From an uncultured Desulfobulbus sp. (lineage in GTDB: Bacteria; Desulfobacterota; Desulfobulbia; Desulfobulbales; Desulfobulbaceae): a DNA stretch of 64,000 bases. The notes beneath the pieces are model-generated. The model did not search any database, was not told the DNA's origin, and worked only from the letters and a program-made list of their open reading frames with translations. Shown here one piece after another: positions 7,249 to 14,962 of this stretch. Position 1 is the first letter of the stretch; each line of letters begins with the position of its first letter. The position numbers and the translations under genes were made by a program. Where the stretch lies: positions 1,552,001 to 1,616,000 of the forward strand of contig NZ_OY760916.1 of the NCBI RefSeq assembly GCF_963664075.1, given 5' to 3'.

Positions 7249-7925
7249 GGTTCATAGAATATGACGCAATACGTCATGCGTTAATAATTTTTCTGAAGGT
7301 GAAAGTCACCAGTGGAGCAAGAACATTACCAATATTGATGGCATCGTAAAAAGTCAAAAAAACAAAATCTTGCCTTAATAAATTCAGCATGTTACGAAGC
7401 TCGGAACGTCGTTCTCGGGGCTTTTTACGAGAACGACATCCATGATAAGTATAGTCAAGGGGAAAACGGAGATTTCCCGTATCCCCCTGGTATTAAGCCA
7501 ATTCAGCTTTGCCGCTGACCTGATCCTGCCTCTGCTTCGTTGGGAGCGGAGGCAGGAGGGACGTTCCGAGAATGGGCCAGAGTGTAGCTCGTCGGAGGAA
7601 CGGGCCTCCGGCTGGAGCGGGTGCAAGCTCGGTGTAATACCTAGAGATTTTCAATCACTCACCGCAATCCGATCTTTTTCATCCTGTTCCATGGGCCAAC
7701 GTGATCACGCGACCAGACATCCATTTGCTGCATTCGAGGCCGGATACGGTTCATGTTCTCCCTCTATCCTCATTGACCTCGGCAGAAGATTGAGTTTGGG
7801 TCAACCCACCGGCCTCGAAACAATTTTATCGCAGTATCGCAAAATTCGCTTACAGAGTCGTTCTCGGCGAGGACCGACGGGAAGATCGTGGTTTTGGTAG
7901 AGCGTATGTTGTGCGTATAATTCTT
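7249..7925. other. Gene-free stretch between higB and IS110, with a perfect hairpin
   Basis: No convincing gene is seen; the open frames are arginine/serine-rich and have no family resemblance. It holds a perfect hairpin, GTCGTTCTCG (7408-7417) and CGAGAACGAC (7428-7437) around a 10-nt loop. It probably consists of IS110 flanking sequence and remnant repeats. Confidence 0.5.
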
Positions 7926-8840
7926 CTAAGCTGCTTTTTGTTCCTCACGGAAAACGAAGTCGGTTTGGCTTTTGTCAACTGACATCATGTACGCCACCAG
8001 CCTTCTGGCCACGGCAAGCGTTGCCCTGTTTCGGTTGCCTTTGCCCAGTTCCCGTTGATGTACGGCTGCGAGTTGAGGATTCCAACGCGGTGCCAGTTTC
8101 GCGGCCTCGACCAAGATGGTCTGGAGGTTTTTGTTGCGTTTCTTGGAAATCGGCCCTCGCTGTTCCTTGCCGGCGGATTCCCGTTGTGCACTGCACAGGC
8201 CACAATAACTGATTGCTTGGCGAATAGAGCTGAATCGTGACGGAGGCCCGACCTCAAGTACCCAGGTCAGCGCAGTAACCTCGCCAACTCCAGGAATAGT
8301 CATCAATCGACCAACCCTTTCCTGGATTAAAGGATTTGTGCGCAAGGCCTGAAGTAGCCGTTTTTGAAAAGTTTGGAACATCTCAAATCCGCTACGGCTT
8401 AGCATGAGCAACTCCTTAACCGAAGATGGGACCTCATCAAGTCGATCCAATAACTCATGAAAATATTTTTTGCCTCGAAGGCGCTTTTTATTGTAGCCCG
8501 CTCCAACCTCCATCAGTAGACCGGACATTTTGTTGTGCATTCTGACCGCTGTTCGTAACAGGTGGTTGCGATATCGCAGAACCCGCCGCAGTTCCCTGAT
8601 TTCTTGCGGAAGCATGGTGCATTCCGGTAAGAGGTTGACCCGCAGGAGATCGGCAATTCTTTCCGCATCGGCCCGATCGTTTTTTTTCTTGGCAGCGGTG
8701 ATAGCTCTGAGCATCTCAGGATGGGCCACTTTTAACTCAACGGCATAAGGTGCAAGAAAATCGTAAACCCAGCCAGTGAACATCGTGGCCTCCATCGCAC
8801 CAATCCAAGGGCCAGGTAAGCCTTTTGCCCATGTTTTCAA
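7926..8840 (-). pseudogene. IS110-family transposase, N-terminally truncated
   Basis: A 304-aa open frame carries most of an IS110 DEDD transposase: the Glu region GAMEATMFTGWVYDFL, the Asp pair NDRADAERIADLL, a long helical linker, and the C-terminal Transposase_20 part with MTIPGVGEVTALTWVLEVG and SYCGLCSAQRESAGKEQRG. Related proteins carry about 45 more N-terminal residues with the first catalytic Asp. Here an in-frame TAG lies 14 codons upstream of the TTG at 8840 and no other frame supplies the missing part, so the element is broken at about 8840-8885. IS110 elements lack classical inverted repeats, so outer ends cannot be set. Confidence 0.85.
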
Positions 8841-8934
8841 CGATGTTCTGTCAGAGCGTTTTGCTTCACCGCGCCTCTATGAAAGCCTGGGGCCAGGAAA
8901 TAAGGAAGGCCACGCCGCTCGAATATCGCGTGGG

Positions 8935-8965
8935 ACACTAGGGGAGCGATACGCTCCCCTAGTGT
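8935..8965. repeat. Perfect 14-bp-arm palindrome
   Basis: ACACTAGGGGAGCG (8935-8948) and its exact complement (8952-8965) flank a 3-nt ATA loop. The hairpin lies between the broken IS110 and the second 17-bp repeat, with no T-tract, so it is probably an element end or recombination structure rather than a terminator. Confidence 0.8.
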
Positions 8966-8966
8966 G

Positions 8967-8983
8967 TCGGCTATTTTGATTCA
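8967..8983. repeat. 17-bp direct repeat, copy 2
   Basis: Identical to 6613-6629. It lies 2 bp beyond the palindrome and 25 bp before the point where homology to the upstream ATPase begins. Confidence 0.8.
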
Positions 8984-9008
8984 TCCCTCCTGGAGGAAGT
9001 CAGCAAAC

Positions 9009-9870
9009 TCACCTGTCCCTGCGCTTTGCGGTTATCCACTTCGGTGGCGGTCAGCGCAGCCATGAGCACCGCAGCCCGCAACGGTATTCTGATCAAAGGC
9101 GGGCGGTATGTGGAAATTGCCGGCCAGGTTGATGTGGTTGTGGTCGATAAAACCGGCACACTCACAGATCGTCTGGCAGAGGTGACCCACATCACCCTCT
9201 TTGATTGCAGATACCGGGAAGACACGGTTATACGCCTTGCCGCCAGTGCCCAGCAGGCGTGGGCGCATCCCTTGAGCCGGGCCCTTGTCGAGAAGGCGAA
9301 AGAGCACCAGCTCACCCTGCTTCCGGTTACGGATTCCGAACTGGTTGTGGGGCAGGGGGTGCGCGCCCGGATATGGGCGGATGCCCTGGTGCTCGGGTAT
9401 GCAGGTTTTCTTGAGGCCAACGATATACAGCTTGCCTCTTCCTCGCTGGAGGTGTGCCTTTCAGAGCGCCAGCAGATGCTTGTTGCCTTGAATGGCCGTA
9501 TGATAGCTGCCCTGGGGATGCTTCACCGGCAGCGACCGGGGACAGCCGGCTGGGCCTGGATCCAGAGCTTGAGCAGGCCTTTGATACGGTGCTCACCGCT
9601 CAAATACCTGAAGATAAGACAGCCTGGATCAGCACTTGGAAGCGTGAGCACCCGCAGGATGTGGTGGCTATGGTCGGTGATGGGATTAATGATACACCCG
9701 CATTCGCGGCCGCCGATCTCAGCCTGGCCATTGGCCAAGGGGGGGTAGATTTCTCCGTTGAGTATGCAGATATTGTCCTGAAGCGGGGTGGGCTGGACCA
9801 GACAGCGGATGCCATTGATTTAGGCAGGCGCACACGGAAGACCATCCACCAGAGCTATGCCCTTGCTCTG
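9009..9870 (+). pseudogene. Partial, decayed duplicate of the 4048-6249 P1B ATPase
   Basis: This stretch matches 5159-6084 of the intact ATPase with a few substitutions, from the CPC motif through DKTGTLT and GDGIND to just after the hinge. It lacks the first ~370 residues and the C-terminal membrane pair. A 64-bp piece is missing exactly between two 10-bp repeats (gaccggggac, at 5684 and 5748 in the intact gene), which frameshifts the copy. The 3' break coincides with the GTAAGCGG end of an IS66 remnant. It cannot make a working pump. Confidence 0.95.
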
Positions 9871-10667
9871 TAAGCGGTTATTTAACAGCCTTCATAGCGT
9901 CATGGATTACAATATCCTCAAGGCTGAAATTCATTGGCAGCAACGCCTCATACTCCTTTTGCGTTTCAGCAAAGGGGATTTTCTCAAAGAGATAACGCAG
10001 GTATCGGTAAGGCTCCAGGCCGTTGGCTTTTGCTGTCTCGATCAGGCTGTAGAGATCGGCACTCGCCTTCGCTCCTGCGGGCGTTCCAGCGAACAGCCAG
10101 TTCTTCCTGCCGACAACAAATGGTCGAATAGCATTCTCGGCACTGTTGTTGTCTGGTGTCATTTCCGGATGTTCCAGGTAGATAGACTACCAGTCTGTCC
10201 CACTGATTGAGCGTGTAGCGTACAGCTGTGCCCAGCAGACTTTTTGGTACAACCTGGCTCGCTTTCTTCTGGAGCCACAAGAGAAATTCATCAACAAGTG
10301 GCTTTGCCTGCTTGTGGCGCACTGCGAGCAATTGCTCTGGCGTTAACTTTTTCCGTTGTGCCTCAGACTCAATACGATAGAGCTTAGCGATATACTTCAA
10401 CGCTACATGCGCGCTGCCGCTTTTGCCTTTACTTTGCCCTTTGGCAGCTTCGTCAAATTTGCGGCGAGCATGGGCCAGGCAGCCAGAATGGATGATCTTC
10501 GAGTGTGAATCAAGAAAATCATACCCGGCATACCCATCGGTCTGCACTATACCGGAGTGGGAGCATCCGATACTTATGGCATCATTTAACCCGTCGGATC
10601 CTCTTCGGTCGTGATGCTTGCAGCTGCTTTGCGTTTTGCTCATACTCCTCGAAAAAAGAATCGAATT
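9870..10667 (-). mobile_element. IS66-family remnant with frameshifted TnpC
   Basis: The left end is an IS66 inverted repeat, GTAAGCGG at 9870-9877, joined directly to the ATPase duplicate. The minus strand encodes the C-terminal half of an IS66 TnpC: GIVQTDGYAGYDFLDSH, CLAHARRKFDEA, then PDNNSAENAIRPFVVGRKNWLFAG in a second frame (stop at 9878). The frame changes near 10176-10184, where four extra bases separate LVVYL from EHPEMTPDNN. Recognisable homology ends near 10580. The N-terminal half, tnpA and tnpB are missing, probably lost when the neighbouring IS66 arrived. Confidence 0.85.
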
Positions 10668-12359
10668 GTAACTACTCCCCCCTATTCTTCGGCATCAGGC
10701 AGAGTTCCTGCCAGTGCCAACTGGATAGCGACAAGAGGATTGATCCCCTGGCTTGCCATGGTCTGCAGGTAGCTTGAAATCCTACAGTAAGCCTGGGCAT
10801 ATTGTTTACGTCGAAAACAACCGGATATTTTCTGTTTTACCTTAGCCATGCGAAGATCCCTTTCCGCTCTGTTGTTGGTGAACGGTACATGTGGTTCTTT
10901 GGCAAAAAGCAAGACTGCCGCCTCATGCTTTTGTAATCGCTCCCAAAGATTGTGCGCATCGGATTTGGCTATCCTGCCGCGCTTCCCTTGTGGTTTCGGA
11001 GGGATCTTGGGCAACTCCTTGCTGCCACGCGTAAGGATATTACGGTAGCGCTTCTGCAGGTTGGCATACTCCCGTTCGGTAAGACATTTTTCCGGACGTT
11101 GAGCCACCGTACGACACGTTTGCTGGAGCACCGCTTTTAGATTGCGGGCCCACCGGTATTGGTTTGAGTCAACGACAAACGTCAACTCTCGTAAAAGGTG
11201 CGAGCCGCAAAGTCCGTGACCGCAATGGTCGTAGGATAAATATGATGCCCAGCAATCATGGATGATCACCCCGCCATACCGAGGGATGATATTCAATCCT
11301 TCGATTGCCTCCTTGCCCCGCTTTCGATGCAGTACTTTCAGGGTTGTTTCGCCGGAAGAATAGACGTGAATCCAGTGATTCTTCCCTTCAACCCGAAACG
11401 AGGTTTCATCCACATGCAGGGATGGAGCCTGCAGCAGCCTATCAATAGCTCTGGATTCCCATGCTTCGAGTGATTGGTACAAGCGCAAAACAAATTTGAG
11501 CAGGCTGGCCTCGGAGATTACGCTACCGATCATGGCTGCTATCTGTTTTTGAACCCGGTTTAAAGCGACCATCTGGCTGATAACCAAATGAATGGCAAAC
11601 GCTTTAAGCCCATTGCCGTACTGCAGCTTACCCGGCATATCGTCAGGGAAACGCCCTTTGACCGTGGCCTCACAATTAGGACATTGCTTTATTTCTGCGT
11701 CAATGTGCTCGACAACTTTTTCAAAAACGATGTCGATTTTTGTCCGACGTTCATGCCCCTGGCATGCAACGTTTTCCAGCACCATTCCGCAGGTATCACA
11801 CACCTCGACCTGAGCAGTGGTGACTGATTCTTTGACGCGTGTATTACCAACACGCCCATTGACGTGTTTTCCCTTGCCGGTAGTGGTGCAGTGCTTGGTC
11901 GCAGTTTCGTCTTTCTCGGTTTGCGAAGAAGGAATGCTCGAGTTTTTGTTTCCCTTGCGCGTTGTCTTCTCAAGAAAGATAGAGAGTATCAACTCGACGA
12001 CAACCAACAGACTGTTGAACAGGACCCGTATCTCAGAGGAGACTTTACCGTCGGAACAAAGCTGTTCAAATTCCTGTTTGAGGAGATCGACTTCTTCGCG
12101 AACCCTTATTTTATTTACTGTTCCCATGGGTTTACTATACCATGGCTTTTTTCGACCTCCTGTGCGCCCATGAGTTGAACGATTGAACGCTATCGCATCT
12201 GTTTGCTATCGGAACGCAATATTGGAACGATTTAGAGACGACCAAGCGCGTTGATGGGCATTTTTGTTGACATTCCTGGCTATTGGGAAAAATTTTAGTA
12301 AAAACCTGTCAAGTTATTTATTTGGCTTTGAGCTTTTTTTAGAGGGTGTGAGTAGTTAC
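10668..12359 (-). mobile_element. IS66-family insertion sequence, stand-alone transposase type
   Basis: Imperfect terminal repeats begin GTAACTACTC at both ends (10668 inward and, complementary, 12359 inward). One transposase gene fills the element with no tnpA or tnpB, as in the ISBst12 subgroup. The flanking 8-mers (10660-10667 and 12360-12367) differ, so no target duplication survives. That is consistent with a deletion on one side, which also removed the rest of the IS66 remnant and the 3' end of the ATPase copy. Confidence 0.8.
10682..12127 (-). CDS. IS66-family transposase
   Basis: A 481-aa protein with an N-terminal coiled coil (about 10-55), a basic low-complexity linker, and a zinc-finger region with CDTC (110-113) and CPNC (149-152). 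The DDE catalytic core has Asp240 (HVDETSF), Asp291 (IIHDCWASYL) and Glu422 (NNRAERDLRM). The length is normal and all catalytic residues are present, so the enzyme may be active. The gene occupies nearly the whole element at 10668-12359. Confidence 0.93.
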   Translation of the reverse strand: MGTVNKIRVREEVDLLKQEFEQLCSDGKVSSEIRVLFNSLLVVVELILSIFLEKTTRKGNKNSSIPSSQTEKDETATKHCTTTGKGKHVNGRVGNTRVKESVTTAQVEVCDTCGMVLENVACQGHERRTKIDIVFEKVVEHIDAEIKQCPNCEATVKGRFPDDMPGKLQYGNGLKAFAIHLVISQMVALNRVQKQIAAMIGSVISEASLLKFVLRLYQSLEAWESRAIDRLLQAPSLHVDETSFRVEGKNHWIHVYSSGETTLKVLHRKRGKEAIEGLNIIPRYGGVIIHDCWASYLSYDHCGHGLCGSHLLRELTFVVDSNQYRWARNLKAVLQQTCRTVAQRPEKCLTEREYANLQKRYRNILTRGSKELPKIPPKPQGKRGRIAKSDAHNLWERLQKHEAAVLLFAKEPHVPFTNNRAERDLRMAKVKQKISGCFRRKQYAQAYCRISSYLQTMASQGINPLVAIQLALAGTLPDAEE

Positions 12360-12403
12360 CAAATTTGAAATTTGGATAATACAGATCAGAAAGGGACATG
12401 AGC

Positions 12404-13666
12404 TCAAGTGGTTGCGTGCGTTTGTTCCCCTGAGGAGTCGGTACGAATAAGGTATGCCGCTAAAAAACTCAGGCTACAGAGAGCAAATGCTGTCAGCAAA
12501 AAAGCAACATGCATGCCAAAGAAATCAAGCCCTGCGCCAGCAACAATCGCTCCTGAAAATACCCCAGCGCTCATGGCCAGGTTGAAAACTCCCATCATGG
12601 TCCCATGTCCATAATGTTCCCTGCCTTCTTCTACCGCATAAGCGCCTAGAACAGGCCAGAGAACAGCTTCTCCAATTCCAAGGAAAAGATAGATTGCAAC
12701 CATGGCTCCAAAAGAGTGGATATAGGGAATGCCGGTAACAGCCAGGCTCATGCAGACAGTGCCAGCCAGGAGAAGAGGTACCTTTTCCATGCGATCGGCA
12801 AGTTTGCCCAAGGGGTACTGTAGGAGTGCATTCATAAGGGTGCGACTTGCTATGACCAATCCGGTTTGCATGCTGGTGCTGCCGGGCCAGTCATGCATGT
12901 GAACTGGAAGAAATGCCATGGTAGGGACCATCATCAGCACAGTTGCAAAGCGGGCGAGAAGGATGCCCATAGTTCGTTTTCGACGTATCATAGCCTTGAT
13001 GCTGATCATGAGACCAAGGGGCGGTTTGCGTTCAATGGGGCTGCAGGAGGGGAGGGTGGTGATGACCAGAAGAAATGCAGCAAAGCACAGTGTGGCCATG
13101 ATATAAAAAACAGAAGCTATTCCCCAGAAGTCAGAGAAAAATCCACCGACTATCGGTCCACAGCCTATGCCGCAAAAAATGGCGATGTTGATAACACCCA
13201 TGGAGCGCCCTTCATGGCCTGGAGGTGCTAAAAAACTCGCATATGCCATGGCAACTGGAACAATCATAGCGGCCCCTATTCCTTGAAACAGGCGAATATA
13301 AATAAGATGAGTGACGTCGGTAGCCAGAGGGATAATGAGGCCCACTATCCCATAAATGAGAAGACCGGCCATGAGAAATCCCTTGCGGCCCCAGCGATCA
13401 GAGATGTTGCCAACCAGTGGCTGAAGCAGGCCACGGCTCAATGAAAAGGCAGCGGTGATGAGCCCTAAGGTAAATCCTGTGGCTCCCAGGGTTGTGGCAA
13501 ACACGGGGAGGACCGGAATAACTATACCAACTCCCAGAAGGGCAATGAAGACTGAGAGGACTACGGTTATAAGAATGGGATTGGGCATAAAGGACGAAGG
13601 CGCTACCAGTAAGCGGCGGGGTGAGAACGATGAAAGGGGAAAGGGGAGCACCTGATTTAATTTCAT
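12404..13666 (-). CDS. MFS transporter (drug/proton antiporter type)
   Basis: A 420-aa integral membrane protein with about 12 hydrophobic segments. The cytoplasmic loop between the second and third carries the MFS signature NISDRWGRKGFLMAG (about 87-101), and a second-half copy reads GKLADRMEKVPLLLAG. An antiporter-like GIGCGPIVGGFFSDFWG occurs in the fifth segment. The substrate cannot be told. The N-terminus may start at an internal Met (MPNPILITVVL, about residue 28), since the first 25 residues are polar and Pro/Ser-rich. The gene reads away from the divergent reductase at 13930. Confidence 0.88.
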   Translation of the reverse strand: MKLNQVLPFPLSSFSPRRLLVAPSSFMPNPILITVVLSVFIALLGVGIVIPVLPVFATTLGATGFTLGLITAAFSLSRGLLQPLVGNISDRWGRKGFLMAGLLIYGIVGLIIPLATDVTHLIYIRLFQGIGAAMIVPVAMAYASFLAPPGHEGRSMGVINIAIFCGIGCGPIVGGFFSDFWGIASVFYIMATLCFAAFLLVITTLPSCSPIERKPPLGLMISIKAMIRRKRTMGILLARFATVLMMVPTMAFLPVHMHDWPGSTSMQTGLVIASRTLMNALLQYPLGKLADRMEKVPLLLAGTVCMSLAVTGIPYIHSFGAMVAIYLFLGIGEAVLWPVLGAYAVEEGREHYGHGTMMGVFNLAMSAGVFSGAIVAGAGLDFFGMHVAFLLTAFALCSLSFLAAYLIRTDSSGEQTHATT

Positions 13667-13787
13667 TTTCTCTTCTTACCATCCCTCCGAAGGAAATACA
13701 AATTCCTGTTGAAATTCTTATGAGAGTATGAGTGCACCTCATCGAGGCGATCAATGATAAAAAATAATTGCAGGATTTGCCTTGGCT

Positions 13788-13815
13788 TTGAAAGATAAAT
13801 TCAATGATGTAAAGT
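13788..13815 (+). promoter_or_regulatory. Possible sigma-70 promoter
   Basis: TTGAAA (13788-13793) and TAAAGT (13810-13815) are separated by 16 bp in the divergent interval upstream of the reductase at 13930. The match is moderate and the leader would be over 100 nt. Confidence 0.3.
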
Positions 13816-13929
13816 TATTATGGCTAATATCATTGTTTTATGTCTGGTTGCTCAACCTGGCTAAACCACGTATATTGAGAATACTCCACTTTGTCACCTA
13901 TGCGATGAAATCTTACTCGGGAGGAATCC

Positions 13930-14940
13930 ATGGAAGAGACCTGCTTCAAAGCTTTGATCGTTACCGAAAACGAGGATAAACAGTTTGCCCGAACCATCGG
14001 CCAGCGCCGTGTGAGTGAGTTACCGGCGGGGGATGTCCTGATCCGTGTCTCCTACAGTTCTCTTAATTACAAAGATGCACTTTCAGCTTCCGGCAACAAA
14101 GGGGTTACCCGCAACTATCCTCATACTCCTGGAATTGATGCCTCAGGTGTGGTCGCCCAAAGTAACGATGCTCTTTTTCAAGAAGGTGATCGTGTCCTTG
14201 TAACCGGCTTTGATCTGGGGATGAACACCAGTGGGGGTTTTGCTGAGTATATTCGAGTGCCTGCTTCCTGGGTTGTACCTTTGCCTGAAGCTATGAGTCT
14301 GCGTGAAGCCATGATCTATGGGACTGCCGGTTTTACTGCAGCACTCTCATGTTATCGTCTGATTACCAATGGTGTTCTCCCTGAACAGGGACCGGTTTTG
14401 GTTACCGGAGCCACAGGTGGGGTGGGATCCATTGCAGTGGCGCTTTTAGCGAAATCCGGGTATGAGGTGGTCGCCGTGACAACCAAGGCGAAGGAGATAG
14501 CCTATTTGCAGGAAATTGGAGCCAAGGAAGTGCTCTCTGCCGTTGAGGCGGACGATCAAAGTGGTCGTCCGCTGTTGAAACCGCGTTGGGCTGGCGTCGT
14601 CGACACCGTGGGGGGGAATATTCTCAGCACGGCAATAAAAACTACCCGATACGGAGGAACCGTCACCTGTTGTGGCAATGTGACCTCGGGCGAGTTGCAG
14701 ACCTCAATCTATCCCTTTATTCTCAATGGGATTAGCCTTTTGGGAATCGACTCGGTCAATTGCCCAAACCCCTTGCGCACCGATGTCTGGAAAAAACTGG
14801 CCGTGGAATGGAAACTGGATCATCTTGAAACCATCACCACGGAACTTCCGAGCCTGGAAGCGCTGGAGGAACGGATTAACCTCATTTTAGAGGGGAAAAA
14901 CAGGGGGCGGGTCATTATTCGTATCTGCGCGACTCAATAA
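13930..14940 (+). CDS. YhdH/AcuI-family NADPH quinone oxidoreductase (acrylyl-CoA reductase type)
   Basis: A 336-aa zinc-independent medium-chain reductase. It has the family start FKALIVTENE, SSLNYKDALS in the substrate region, PGIDASGVV, and a Rossmann motif VTGATGGVGSIAVALL (about 157-172). The YhdH/YhfP/AcuI branch reduces acrylyl-CoA to propionyl-CoA, or quinones, with NADPH. GGAGG (13920-13924) precedes the ATG. The ligase/acyltransferase gene follows after 22 bp, so the two are probably co-transcribed and may handle acyl-CoA intermediates. The exact substrate is not shown by sequence. Confidence 0.88.
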   Translation: MEETCFKALIVTENEDKQFARTIGQRRVSELPAGDVLIRVSYSSLNYKDALSASGNKGVTRNYPHTPGIDASGVVAQSNDALFQEGDRVLVTGFDLGMNTSGGFAEYIRVPASWVVPLPEAMSLREAMIYGTAGFTAALSCYRLITNGVLPEQGPVLVTGATGGVGSIAVALLAKSGYEVVAVTTKAKEIAYLQEIGAKEVLSAVEADDQSGRPLLKPRWAGVVDTVGGNILSTAIKTTRYGGTVTCCGNVTSGELQTSIYPFILNGISLLGIDSVNCPNPLRTDVWKKLAVEWKLDHLETITTELPSLEALEERINLILEGKNRGRVIIRICATQ

Positions 14941-14962
14941 CCTCAGGAACAAGCACACACGT

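Noticed and set aside
7442-7900. A 152-codon plus-strand frame between higB and IS110
   Set aside because: Composition is Arg/Ser-rich and shows no family pattern; it runs across a repeat region and has no ribosome site.
10668-12359. Search for an 8-bp target duplication around the complete IS66
   Set aside because: The flanking octamers differ, so no duplication is claimed.
13782-13979. 65-codon frame upstream of the reductase
   Set aside because: It overlaps the reductase start and its ribosome site and shows no conserved pattern.
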